A DNA stretch of 64,000 nucleotides from Streptomyces lacrimifluminis (lineage in GTDB: Bacteria > Actinomycetota > Actinomycetes > Streptomycetales > Streptomycetaceae). The position numbers and the translations under genes were made by a program. Location: assembly GCF_014646095.1 (NCBI RefSeq), contig NZ_BMMU01000028.1, positions 1 to 64,000 of the forward strand. The letters are read 5' to 3'. Below the pieces are notes generated by a model. That model ran no database searches and was not told the DNA's origin. It saw nothing but the letters and a program-made list of their open reading frames with translations. Of the stretch, positions 17,643 through 25,334 are shown piece after piece (the stretch's first letter is position 1; every line of letters begins with the position of its first letter).

Positions 17643-18632
17643 ATGTCGAAGTACGGATCGTTTCCCGGTACGCGTCCCCGGCGGCTGCGTACCACGCCCG
17701 TCATGCGGCGCATGGTCGCCGAGACGCGGCTGCACCCCGCCGACTTCATCCTCCCCGCCTTCGTGCGGGAAGGGGTGAGTGAGCCGGTTCCGATCTCCGC
17801 GATGCCCGGGGTCGTCCAGCACACCCGGGACAGCCTGAGGAAGGCCGCCGTGGACGCCGTGGCCGCCGGGGTCTCCGGGATCATGCTCTTCGGGGTGCCC
17901 GAGGAGGGGAAGAAGGACGCCCTCGGGACCCCCGGTACCGATCCGGACGGGATTCTCCAGGTCGCCATCCGCGATGTGCGGGCCGAGGTGGGGGACGAGC
18001 TGCTCGTCATGTCCGACCTCTGTCTCGACGAGACCACCGATCACGGGCACTGCGGGGTGCTGGACGCGGAAGGGCGCGTCGACAACGACGCCACCCTGGA
18101 GCGGTACGCCGAGATGGCCCAGGTGCAGGCCGATGCCGGCGCCCATGTCGTTGGGCCCAGCGGGATGATGGACGGGCAGATCGGGGTTGTTCGCGATGCC
18201 CTTGATCAGATCGGGCGCGAGGATGTCGCCATCCTCGCCTACACCGCCAAGTACTCGTCCGCCTTCTACGGGCCTTTCCGGGAAGCCGTCGGTTCCTCCC
18301 TGAAGGGGGACCGCAAGACGTATCAGCAGGACCCCGCCAATGTGCGGGAGTCGCTGCGGGAGCTGGCGCTCGATCTGGAAGAGGGCGCCGACATGGTCAT
18401 GGTGAAGCCCGCCGGGCCCTATCTCGACATCCTCGCCCGGGTCGCCGACGCCGTGGACGTGCCCGTCGCCGCCTACCAGATCTCCGGCGAGTACTCGATG
18501 ATCGAGGCCGCGGCGGAGAAGGGCTGGGTCGACCGGGAGCGGGCCATCCTGGAGACCCTGACCGGGATCAAGCGCGCCGGCGCGCAGAACATCCTCACCT
18601 ACTGGGCCACCGAGGCTGCCCGCATGCTGTGA
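17643..18632 (+). CDS. hemB: Porphobilinogen synthase (delta-aminolevulinic acid dehydratase)
   Basis: A 329-residue enzyme that condenses two 5-aminolevulinates to porphobilinogen. The Schiff-base lysines are in [14 protein letters not shown] near residue 199 and [10 protein letters not shown] near residue 254. The metal-site region reads [13 protein letters not shown] near residue 122; relative to zinc enzymes of the CxC type one cysteine is replaced by aspartate, which suggests a magnesium-using form. It stands apart from rex-hemACD by 271 bp including a repeat, so it may have its own promoter. Confidence 0.96.
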   Translation: MSKYGSFPGTRPRRLRTTPVMRRMVAETRLHPADFILPAFVREGVSEPVPISAMPGVVQHTRDSLRKAAVDAVAAGVSGIMLFGVPEEGKKDALGTPGTDPDGILQVAIRDVRAEVGDELLVMSDLCLDETTDHGHCGVLDAEGRVDNDATLERYAEMAQVQADAGAHVVGPSGMMDGQIGVVRDALDQIGREDVAILAYTAKYSSAFYGPFREAVGSSLKGDRKTYQQDPANVRESLRELALDLEEGADMVMVKPAGPYLDILARVADAVDVPVAAYQISGEYSMIEAAAEKGWVDRERAILETLTGIKRAGAQNILTYWATEAARML

Positions 18633-18835
18633 GCCTGCCCGACGGCACGTCCGGTGCCGGGCGTGCGTGCGGGTGTGGCTGCGGGGGCGCGTCCGGGGGC
18701 CGATTTCGCCGATGCCGACGACGGGCCCTCGTCCCGTACGCCCTCGCCGTCCTCGCACGCCGTGAGGGTGGTGAGCGCGACGAGCGCGACCGCCGTGGCG
18801 GCGAACAGGCGCGTACGGGAGGTGCGTACGGACAT
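18599..18835 (-). CDS. Small putative lipoprotein
   Basis: A 78-residue protein with a lipoprotein signal peptide: basic [10 protein letters not shown], a hydrophobic core, then LTTLTAC with the lipobox cysteine at residue 26. The mature part is short, rich in Ala, Pro, Ser and Gly, and has no recognised domain. GAAAGGG lies about 8-14 bases before the ATG. Its 3' end overlaps hemB antiparallel by 34 bp. It could be a real small lipoprotein or a shortened remnant; the signal peptide is the main support. Confidence 0.5.
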   Translation of the reverse strand: MSVRTSRTRLFAATAVALVALTTLTACEDGEGVRDEGPSSASAKSAPGRAPAATPARTPGTGRAVGQAHSMRAASVAQ

Positions 18836-19131
18836 GGGGGTGCCCTTTCGGAGGGGAAGGGGAGGGGGGACGGTGCCGGTCGGTTGGCAACAGCTTGTGC
18901 GGTGATCCGTCCCAGCACCATGGTTCGCGGCGATTCCGGGACGCCTGCCGGTGGACCACTGCGCTGACCTGCGGGGATGGTGTCCCGTTGCGGGACGGTC
19001 CGGGACGCCGGGAGGGGGTTGCGGGACGCTTCGGCGGTCGATTTTCGATTCTCGAATATCAACTCCGGTCGGCGGCTAGGTTGTTGTCCGTTGAAGAGGT
19101 TTGGACACCAGGCTCCCCAGGGAGAGGCACC

Positions 19132-20034
19132 ATGAGCGGCGATGCTCTCAGTCAGGACCCCGCCGAGCTGAGAAGGAGGATCGACACCACCAAGGCCCAC
19201 CCGGCCCGGGTCTACGACGTCTTCCTCGGCGGCAAGGACAACTACCCGGCCGACCGCAACGCGGCTGCCGCCGCACTCGCCGCGAATCCGCGCGGTTACC
19301 TGGACGTCCGGCACAACCGGGACTTCATGCGCCGCGCCGTGACCACCCTGGCGACGGACGAGGGCATCCGGCAGTTCCTCGACATCGGGACCGGCCTGCC
19401 GACGCAGGACAACGTCCACCAGATCGCCCAGCGCATCGCCCCGGACACCCGGGTCGTGTACGTCGACAACGACCCGATCGTGCTCGCCCATGCGCGCGCC
19501 CTGCTCACCAGCGGGCCCGAGGGCCGTACCGACTACATCGACGCCGACCTGGCCGACCCGGCCCAGATCCTCGAACACGCCCGCAAGACCCTCGACTTCG
19601 ACCAGCCGATCGCGCTCGTCCTCGCGGCGGTCCTGCACTTCGTGGCGGAGCCGGAGGCGTACGACATCGTGCGCGAACTGGTCGACGCGCTGCCGTCCGG
19701 CAGCCGGCTCGTCCTCAGTCACCTCACCGAGGACCTGAACCCCGAGAAGATCCGCGCGGTCCAACGGACGTACACCGAGCGCGGGTTCACCTTCGTGCTG
19801 CGGTCCAGGGCCGAGGTGGAGCGCTTCTTCGAGGAGAACGGGCTCACCCTCGACGAGCCGGGCGTCGTGCCCGCCCACCACTGGCGTCCCGACGGCGGCG
19901 CGCCCGTCCCGGAGGTGGTCGAGGCCGCGTACCTCGACTCGCTGGACGACATCGAGAAGGTCCGCTACCGCGACATCAACGACGTCACGGACGCGGACAT
20001 CAACGTGTACGGGGCGAGTGGCCGCAAGGCCTGA
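19132..20034 (+). CDS. SAM-dependent methyltransferase (DUF574 / Methyltransf_19)
   Basis: A 300-residue protein of a family greatly expanded in Streptomyces. IDTTKAHPARVYDVFLGGKD at about 15-34 is the family signature. QFLDIGTGLPTQDNVHQIAQ near residue 83 is the SAM-binding loop, and VVYVDNDPIVLAHARALL near residue 108 holds the acidic ribose-binding residue. Methylation target unknown. The ATG at 19132 follows GGGAGAGG. The AT-rich stretch at about 19040-19090 just upstream may carry its promoter. Confidence 0.9.
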   Translation: MSGDALSQDPAELRRRIDTTKAHPARVYDVFLGGKDNYPADRNAAAAALAANPRGYLDVRHNRDFMRRAVTTLATDEGIRQFLDIGTGLPTQDNVHQIAQRIAPDTRVVYVDNDPIVLAHARALLTSGPEGRTDYIDADLADPAQILEHARKTLDFDQPIALVLAAVLHFVAEPEAYDIVRELVDALPSGSRLVLSHLTEDLNPEKIRAVQRTYTERGFTFVLRSRAEVERFFEENGLTLDEPGVVPAHHWRPDGGAPVPEVVEAAYLDSLDDIEKVRYRDINDVTDADINVYGASGRKA

Positions 20035-20186
20035 ATCCGCAAAGGGCTGAGGCCGCAAAGTCCTGAGGCCGGCTGGGCTGAAGTCCGTCGTGGGCGTCCG
20101 GATCGTGAAAAGCGATTGTAGGCGGCACGCACTTCCCTAGGGTGTGGGCAGGAGCCGTATGGCCCGCCCGCCTGAAGGAGCCGCAC

Positions 20187-21416
20187 ATGACAGCCCCAGT
20201 GACCGCTGCGCCCGCTTCTGCTTCCGTCTCCGCTTCCGTGCCCGCGCTCGCCGCGCGGGCACGGGCGGTTGGCGGGTCGGCCGTACGGGACATCCTGGCC
20301 GTCATCGCGCGGCCCGAGGTGATCAACTTCGCGGGTGGGCTGCCCGCACCCGAACTGTTCGACGCGGAGGGCGTGGCCGCCGCGTTCCGGGACGTGTTCG
20401 CGGACACGCCCGCGCGGGCCCTGCAGTACACCACGACCGAGGGTGAGCCGGCCCTGCGCGAGGCGCTCGCCCTACGGCACACCGGACGCGGCCTGCCCAC
20501 CGACGCCGACGACCTCCTCGTCACCACCGGTTCCCAGCAGGCGCTGTCGCTGCTCGCCACCGCGCTGATCGACCCCGGGGACGCCGTCCTCGTCGAAACC
20601 CCCTGCTATCTCGCGGCACTTCAGGTGTTCGGGCTGGCGGGCGCGCGGGTGATCGCCGTCCCCGGGGACGAGGACGGGATCGCTCCGGGGGCGCTGGAGG
20701 AACTGGTCGTCCGCCACCGGCCCAAGCTGCTGTACACCGTGCCCAACTTCCGCAACCCGACCGGCCAGACCATGCCGGGCGAGCGCCGGGCCGCGGTGGC
20801 GGAGGTCGCCGCGCGGCTCGGGCTGTGGGTCGTCGAGGACGATCCGTACGGCGAGCTGCGCTTCGAGGGCGAGCGTGTGCCGTGGATCGCCTCCTGTCCG
20901 GGCGCGGAGGACCGTACGGTCCTGCTCGGCTCCTTCTCCAAGGTCATGGCGCCGGGGCTGCGGCTGGGCTGGCTGCGGGCACCGGCGGAGCTGCTGCGCG
21001 CGTGCACCGTCGCCAAGCAGGCCGCCGACCTGCACACCCCGACCGTCAACCAGCTCGCCGCCGCCCGGTATCTGACCGACCGTGACCTCGACGCCCATGT
21101 GCGGCGCGTGGCCCGCGTCTACGGGGAGCGGCGCGACGCCATGCTCGACGGCATCGGGGACGCCCTCCCGGAGGGCTCGACCTGGACCCGTCCCGAGGGC
21201 GGCATGTTCCTCTGGGCCCGGCTTCCGGAGTCGTACGACACCACCGCCCTGCTCCGTGGGGTGGTGGAGCGGGGCGTCGCGTACGTGCCGGGGGCGCCCT
21301 TCTACGCGGGCGAGGTGGAGGGTGCTGAGCGGGCGACGATGCGGTTGTGTTTCGTCACTCAGACTCCGGAGGAGATCGGGGAGGGGCTTCGGCGGTTGGG
21401 GGCGGGGTTGCGGTAG
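20187..21416 (+). CDS. PLP-dependent aminotransferase, class I/II (2-aminoadipate-type)
   Basis: A 409-residue fold-type-I aminotransferase. The substrate loop INFAGGLPAPELF is near residue 48, YTVPNFRNPTGQTM near residue 185, the cofactor-binding aspartate in VVEDDPYGELRF near residue 215, and the Schiff-base lysine in LLGSFSKVMAPGLRLGW near residue 250. It resembles LysN/2-aminoadipate transaminases and the aminotransferase half of MocR regulators, but lacks the GntR DNA-binding domain. ATG at 20187 was chosen because AAGGAG lies 6 bases upstream. Substrate uncertain. Confidence 0.9.
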   Translation: MTAPVTAAPASASVSASVPALAARARAVGGSAVRDILAVIARPEVINFAGGLPAPELFDAEGVAAAFRDVFADTPARALQYTTTEGEPALREALALRHTGRGLPTDADDLLVTTGSQQALSLLATALIDPGDAVLVETPCYLAALQVFGLAGARVIAVPGDEDGIAPGALEELVVRHRPKLLYTVPNFRNPTGQTMPGERRAAVAEVAARLGLWVVEDDPYGELRFEGERVPWIASCPGAEDRTVLLGSFSKVMAPGLRLGWLRAPAELLRACTVAKQAADLHTPTVNQLAAARYLTDRDLDAHVRRVARVYGERRDAMLDGIGDALPEGSTWTRPEGGMFLWARLPESYDTTALLRGVVERGVAYVPGAPFYAGEVEGAERATMRLCFVTQTPEEIGEGLRRLGAGLR

Positions 21417-21463
21417 CGCTCCGCTGGTCAGGGGGCTGGACACGCGGTTCGTTGGCTGCGGGC

Positions 21464-21528
21464 CGGTGGGGGCTTGTCGCGCCCGCGCGGCGGAGCCGCA
21501 TGTCGACACAGCCCCGCGCCCCTGTCGA
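21464..21528. repeat. Dispersed intergenic repeat, family 2, copy A
   Basis: A block of GCGGGCCGGTGGGGGCT, then TCGCGCCC, then GGCGGAGCCGCATGT, then CACAGCCCCGCGCCCCT, between the convergent aminotransferase and DUF4253 genes. The same order of blocks recurs at about 45393-45457. GGCGGAGCCGC and the GGGGCT...AGCCCC ends can pair, so a structured terminator is likely. Confidence 0.75.
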
Positions 21529-21535
21529 GGCGGTG

Positions 21536-22354
21536 TCAGTCCCACCAGAAGGACCAGGTCTGCTGGGTCAGCAGTTCGTGTTCGGCGTACGCGCGCAAGG
21601 TGCTGTGGGCTCCCTGCGTGATGTTGTCCGGGCAGAACGCGAAGTGTTCGGCGGCTATGGCTTCGGCCTCGGCGAGGGTGGTCGGCGGGGCCGCCACGGA
21701 CAGAACCAACTGATTGAAGGTCAGCGCCAGGACCCGTATGCCGAAGCGGTCCTCCCAGGAGCGGAGTACCGCGCAGAGGCGTGCCGTGTCGCTCTCGTAG
21801 TTGGCGGGGCCCGACCAGCCGATGGCGGCGGGGATGTCGGCGGAACGGCGGGCGGGGACGAGCGCGAGGCGCGGTTCCTTGAAGGCGGAGCCGGGGGTGA
21901 GGAGCGAGTCGGCCAACCGGGCCGCCAGGACGTCGGCGTCGGCCTGCTCGGTGGTGGCGTCGGCGTCGGCGTCGGTGCTGATGGTGGCGGGGGCGAGGCC
22001 GGGCCAGGCCTCGCCCTGTGCCGCGTACTCCTCCCAGAATCCGGTGAGGACCTCCTCGGCGTCGTGGTCCCCGGGGTAGGAGGTGTCGGCGGGCATCAAC
22101 TCCCAATCCTCCGGCCCGCCTTGGCCGCCGCCCACCTCTATGACCACCGGGACGAGCCCCGCGGGCCGGCACGCGTCGTGGTGCGCGGTCCAGTCGCCGG
22201 GGGCGGAGGGCGCGTCGGCGTGCCAGAGCAGGGGCTCGTGCCACGGGCCCTCGTCCGTCGCGTCTGTCAGCCTCCCGGCGGGGAGGGCGAGGCCGAGTGT
22301 GCTGCCGGTGGGGTCGGTCGCGAGGTGGGGCAGCGGGTTGGGAAGTGTCGCCAT
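21536..22354 (-). CDS. DUF4253 domain-containing protein
   Basis: A 272-residue cytosolic protein. The C-terminal half carries the DUF4253 pattern: LRSWEDRFGIRVLALTFNQL, then EAIAAEHFAFCPDNITQG, and a terminal QTWSFWWD. This family is common in Streptomyces and has no proven function. The ATG at 22354 begins MATLPNPLPHLATD; ten upstream in-frame codons are possible but less likely. It faces the aminotransferase gene tail to tail. Confidence 0.85.
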   Translation of the reverse strand: MATLPNPLPHLATDPTGSTLGLALPAGRLTDATDEGPWHEPLLWHADAPSAPGDWTAHHDACRPAGLVPVVIEVGGGQGGPEDWELMPADTSYPGDHDAEEVLTGFWEEYAAQGEAWPGLAPATISTDADADATTEQADADVLAARLADSLLTPGSAFKEPRLALVPARRSADIPAAIGWSGPANYESDTARLCAVLRSWEDRFGIRVLALTFNQLVLSVAAPPTTLAEAEAIAAEHFAFCPDNITQGAHSTLRAYAEHELLTQQTWSFWWD

Positions 22355-22752
22355 GCCGGTGACTGTAGGGCCTGCCTCTGACAACGGGCCCTGGGAGCCG
22401 GGAGCCCAGGTGGGAGAGGGTGGGCGGGCAACGGTTCGAGATCGGTCCGGTGTCGGTGCGGCCTCGAACGTGCGTCGGACTGGAGTAGAACCGGCAATGG
22501 ATCAGCCATGGTTCGGTGGCCTGCGGGGCTCAGCGCCGTGAATATCAGGCTGTTGTGCCGCCGCCGTCAATGATCTTGTGTGGGTCTGTCCTGAAATCGC
22601 CGTCCGGGAGTGACCTCGACCCTGTGCAGGGATCAACTTTCTGCCCGTTACCTGCAACGATTAACCCTATTGACGAGTTCCCGTCAGTCTCCGTAACTTC
22701 TCCCCTTGGCCTGATCCGCTCGGCGGGCCCACATCGTTCCCTGGGGGATGCA
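22355..22752. other. Non-coding gap before the DUF805 gene
   Basis: About 400 bp with no convincing gene on either strand. The last 150 bp, from about 22600, are AT-richer and probably hold the promoter of the DUF805 gene. No clear operator or structured element was seen. Confidence 0.45.
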
Positions 22753-23109
22753 ATGAACTATTACCTCGACGTGCTCAAGAAGTACGCGGTGTTCAGCGGG
22801 CGTGCGCGCCGCAAGGAATACTGGATGTTCACGCTGTTCTCGTTGATCGTCGACGTGGTGCTGGTGGTCATCGACAGCTTCATCGGCGTGCAGATTCTCA
22901 GCGGCGTGTACGCCCTGGCCGTCTTGCTGCCCACCCTGGCTGTCGCCGCGCGTCGACTGCACGACACGGGCCGCTCGGGCTGGTGGATCCTGTTCGGGAT
23001 CATCCCGGTCGTCGGGTGGATCACGCTGCTGGTCTTCCTGTGCCTCGACGGTGAGCAGGGCGAGAACAAGTACGGCCACAACCCGAAGTTCGCCCCCGCG
23101 CACATCTGA
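22753..23109 (+). CDS. DUF805 family membrane protein
   Basis: A 118-residue membrane protein. It opens with the family signature MNYYLDVLKKYAVFSGRARR, then has about three to four hydrophobic segments (YWMFTLFSLIVDVVLVVIDS; a middle segment with LAVLLPTLAVAARRLHDTGR; and WWILFGIIPVVGWITLLVFL). RRLHDTGRSGWW is a hallmark of DUF805. Role unknown. The C-terminus is hydrophilic (GEQGENKYGHNPKF). A hairpin follows at 23153. Confidence 0.92.
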   Translation: MNYYLDVLKKYAVFSGRARRKEYWMFTLFSLIVDVVLVVIDSFIGVQILSGVYALAVLLPTLAVAARRLHDTGRSGWWILFGIIPVVGWITLLVFLCLDGEQGENKYGHNPKFAPAHI

Positions 23110-23152
23110 CGTTCGCACCGAGGGCATCGTCCCCGTGCCCTGGTCGTGCCCT

Positions 23153-23178
23153 GGCCGCCCGGATTCTTCTGGGCGGCC
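23153..23178 (+). terminator. Candidate terminator after the DUF805 gene
   Basis: GGCCGCCC (23153-23160) pairs with GGGCGGCC (23171-23178) around a 10-base loop and is followed by TT. It separates the DUF805 gene from the antitoxin promoter. Confidence 0.6.
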
Positions 23179-23207
23179 TTCGCGTTCTCCGGGCACACAG
23201 AGAAATC

Positions 23208-23237
23208 TGTACAGGTTCGGCTGGTAAATTGTATAGT
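23208..23237 (+). promoter_or_regulatory. Candidate leaderless promoter and operator of the antitoxin gene
   Basis: TGTACA (23208-23213) as a -35-like box and TATAGT (23232-23237) as a -10 box, 18 bp apart. A start point 7 bases after the -10 falls on the ATG at 23244, implying a leaderless transcript, which fits the absence of a ribosome binding site. The -35 box lies inside the palindrome CTGTACAG (23207-23214), a possible autoregulatory operator. The stretch is strikingly AT-rich for this genome. Confidence 0.55.
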
Positions 23238-23243
23238 TTTTTC

Positions 23244-23555
23244 ATGTCGATCCTCTGCGAGAACCCGACCGTGCTCTCCGTCACCGAAGCCACGGGCAAA
23301 GGAGTCGCCGGGCTGGTCAAGGCGGCCGAGGCGGGCGAGGACATCATGGTCGAGCGGCATCACAAGCCGGTGGCCGCCGTGATCGGTGTGGAGCGACTGC
23401 GCAGGCTGGAGGAGTTCGAGGAGGACCTTTTGGACGCGCTGCTCGTGCTGACCAGGGCCGCCACGGACAGCGGTGACCGTAGCTCGCTCGATGATGTGCT
23501 GCGCCGCTTCGGGGTGGACCGGGAGGGTCTCGACACGGATATCCCGCAGCGCTGA
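23244..23555 (+). CDS. Phd/YefM-family antitoxin
   Basis: A 103-residue protein. The N-terminal VLSVTEATGKGVAGLVKAAE, then DIMVERHHKPVAAVIGVERL, is the Phd/YefM DNA-binding and dimerisation fold. The C-terminal part (about 60-103) would wrap the toxin and includes SLDDVLRRFGVD. Antitoxins of this type neutralise RelE- or Doc-type toxins and repress their own promoter. No toxin gene follows in the same direction; instead a RelE/ParE-like gene lies convergent 56 bp away. The ATG at 23244 fits the leaderless promoter. Confidence 0.85.
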   Translation: MSILCENPTVLSVTEATGKGVAGLVKAAEAGEDIMVERHHKPVAAVIGVERLRRLEEFEEDLLDALLVLTRAATDSGDRSSLDDVLRRFGVDREGLDTDIPQR

Positions 23556-23611
23556 CTGCCTGACCGTCTGGCCGGGTGTCCTGGCTGCTCCGGAGGGCAA
23601 CCTCTGCGCGA

Positions 23612-24163
23612 TCAGTCGCGCGGTCGGCCCATCCAGTCCTCCCAGGCGGCGATCGCCTCCTCCAGGCTCATGGCCAGGACCCGCTCGGAGGGAAGGCCCG
23701 CCTTGTCGGTCAGTCGGCTGACGAGCCAGTCCGGTACGGGGTCCGGAGGCGGCGGTGCGGCAGCGGCGGCGCCTGTGTCGAGGCCGAACCGGTCGAGCAG
23801 ATCTCGCAGGTTTCGGGCGGCCGGGGTGTCGGGCAGGTTCGAGAGCCTGGTCCGGAGTTCGTCGTAGACGGCCGAGTTCTCGCGAGGGCCGACGGCCCAC
23901 ACCTCGGAGATCTCCACGCTGGTCGTGCCATCCACTTCCTCGACCACCCGCCACACGAGGCGCCAGTGCCGGTCACCGACAACGAGCTTTCGCCAGCCGA
24001 CGAGGTCGCCGACCAGAGGCCTGCCCGCGTACGGGTCGCGCTCCAGCAGCGACACCTTCTGCAGGACGGCACGCGCGGTCTGCGGATCCCGGCGGTGCAG
24101 AGCCGCCAGGTCGGCTACAGCTGCGTCGGTGAACCGTACGGGGTGACGTGGCGTGTCCGGCAT
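23612..24163 (-). CDS. RelE/ParE-like toxin with C-terminal extension
   Basis: A 183-residue protein, about twice the usual RelE length. Residues 8-105 match the RelE/ParE fold: VRFTDAAVADLAALHRRDP, LLERDPYAGRPLVGDLVGWR, then KLVVGDRHWRLVWRVVEE and a C-terminal VEISEVWAVGPRENSAVYDE. Such toxins cleave mRNA on the ribosome or poison gyrase; which one cannot be told. Residues 106-183 are an extra module with LRDLLDRFGLD, a Pro run and a helical end (SLEEAIAAWEDWM). It is convergent with the Phd gene and divergent from the HTH gene. Confidence 0.78.
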   Translation of the reverse strand: MPDTPRHPVRFTDAAVADLAALHRRDPQTARAVLQKVSLLERDPYAGRPLVGDLVGWRKLVVGDRHWRLVWRVVEEVDGTTSVEISEVWAVGPRENSAVYDELRTRLSNLPDTPAARNLRDLLDRFGLDTGAAAAAPPPPDPVPDWLVSRLTDKAGLPSERVLAMSLEEAIAAWEDWMGRPRD

Positions 24164-24243
24164 GCTGCCGACGGTATCGGGGAGCTGCCGATACTCGCAA
24201 CCGCCTTGATTGATAAGTACGGTGGATGCAGATGTCGAATCTC

Positions 24244-24261
24244 AAATGCGAAACGTCATTT
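24244..24261. promoter_or_regulatory. Candidate operator between toxin and HTH genes
   Basis: AAATG (24244-24248) and CATTT (24257-24261) form an imperfect inverted repeat in the 141-bp divergent gap. A local AT-rich patch suggests one or both promoters here. No proof of binding. Confidence 0.3.
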
Positions 24262-24304
24262 GGTTCTCCCGACCTCTGCTGACTTCTGCGACGGAGATGC
24301 CTTG

Positions 24305-24922
24305 ATGGATATGACGACGACCATCGCGGCGGAGAGGCTTGGCGTATCGACGAACACCTTCAAGAAACTGGTCACTGCGGGGCTGTTGCCCGAGGTGCGC
24401 AGGCGCGGCAACCGAACCGTCGTTCCGGCGGCCGATGTACGCGCACTCGCCCGGCGTGACGCCGTCGACCTCGATGCGCTGGGCGGTGCGGAACTGCCCG
24501 TGCTCCGGGTGGGGCCCGCCGAGCCGGTGCCGGAGGATCCGGAGCGGGCCTGGATCGGCTACGCGGCGGGGCTCGCGCCGGAGGACATGTACGAGGCGCT
24601 GCGCGGCTGGTGGCGTTGTGATCCGGGGCGGGTGCTGAGGGCGGGCGTGCTGGCCGTGACCGTCGGGCCGTACGTCGTCGCGGTGCTCACCGGGTTCCGG
24701 GGCGCCGAGCCGGACGGCGCCGGCCGCTACCGCTTCTCGGCGCGACTGGCCGGGTTCACCAGCGACCTGGTCACTCCTGTGCAGGTCGTACACACGGACG
24801 TACCTGGCGCCGACGAGGCGCGGCGCCTGCTGGGCAGACGCCTCGACTCGGAGTCCGGGGGGCCGGTCGCGTATGTGCGGAGAGCGGAGAGCGAGAGGCG
24901 CCAGGGTCTCCGGGGGTGGTGA
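24305..24922 (+). CDS. Helix-turn-helix protein with unrecognised C-terminal domain
   Basis: A 205-residue protein. The N-terminal 55 residues are an excisionase/MerR-like HTH (TTIAAERLGVSTNTFKKLVT, then RRRGNRTVVPAADVRALARR). The remaining 150 residues form a separate domain that I do not recognise: a Trp-rich helix (AWIGYAAGLAPEDMYEALRG) and then beta-rich segments (LRAGVLAVTVGPYVVAVLTG; YRFSARLAGF). It may sense a ligand or another protein. Two ATGs (24305 and 24311) are possible. It is divergent from the toxin gene. Its stop codon abuts that of the broken membrane-protein gene. Confidence 0.75.
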   Translation: MDMTTTIAAERLGVSTNTFKKLVTAGLLPEVRRRGNRTVVPAADVRALARRDAVDLDALGGAELPVLRVGPAEPVPEDPERAWIGYAAGLAPEDMYEALRGWWRCDPGRVLRAGVLAVTVGPYVVAVLTGFRGAEPDGAGRYRFSARLAGFTSDLVTPVQVVHTDVPGADEARRLLGRRLDSESGGPVAYVRRAESERRQGLRGW

Positions 24923-25228
24923 TCAGCGGGCCGCGTACGCGGTGAACGCCGTCCAGGCCTGCCGGGTGGTGGCGGAGATGACGACGACCGACGCGAAGAA
25001 CAGCGGCTATTCCGACGAGGGCCTTCGAAGGGCCGCGGTGCCGAAGTAGACGAGTGCGGAGGCCGCCAGGGCGGGGGCCGCGTCGACGCCTTCGGACATG
25101 TCTAGGCCTATTAGTGCGGCTGCCGCGATGCCGGCCAGGACGGGCCAGTGGTGTGTGATGCCCCGCGCGCCGCCTGGTCGGGTGGTGGGCGTTCTGGTCT
25201 CTGCGGGGTGTTCCGTAGGGTGCGTCAT
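24923..25228 (-). pseudogene. Small membrane protein broken by an in-frame TAG
   Basis: The reading frame gives 73 residues (from MTHPTEHPAETRTPTTRPG) with a hydrophobic segment HHWPVLAGIAAAALIGLDMS and a second one LAASALVYFGTAAL, then TAG at 25009-25007. The same frame stays open for 27 more codons with a coding look (PLFFASVVVISATTRQAWTA) to TGA at 24925-24923. A point mutation to TAG, or loss of the true C-terminus, is likely. Function unknown. A palindrome of CsoR/CstR type lies directly upstream. Confidence 0.6.
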
Positions 25229-25239
25229 GGCGTTAATTT

Positions 25240-25260
25240 ACATACCCCCAGGGGGTATGT
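25240..25260. promoter_or_regulatory. CsoR/CstR-like palindromic operator
   Basis: ACATACCCCC-A-GGGGGTATGT is a perfect 10-bp inverted repeat with one central base, 12 bases upstream of the broken membrane-protein gene. It has the ATACCCC...GGGGTAT form typical of CsoR/CstR/RcnR-family repressor sites, which respond to copper or sulfane sulfur. No such repressor gene is in the window. Confidence 0.6.
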
Positions 25261-25288
25261 AATCGGGCTGGAAGGCGGCAGGAAGCCG

Positions 25289-25320
25289 GAAGCCGGGTAC
25301 CCCGATGGGTACCCGGCTTC
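25289..25320. terminator. Perfect 14-bp hairpin after argS
   Basis: Arms 25289-25302 and 25307-25320, loop CGAT, 14 bases after the argS stop. The arms contain the self-complementary GGGTACCC. Confidence 0.88.
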
Positions 25321-25334
25321 AGTACGGCAGTGCG

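Noticed and set aside
15932-18037. 701-residue minus-strand frame opposite hemD and hemB
   Set aside because: Shadow frame crossing the intergenic repeat; composition unlike a protein.
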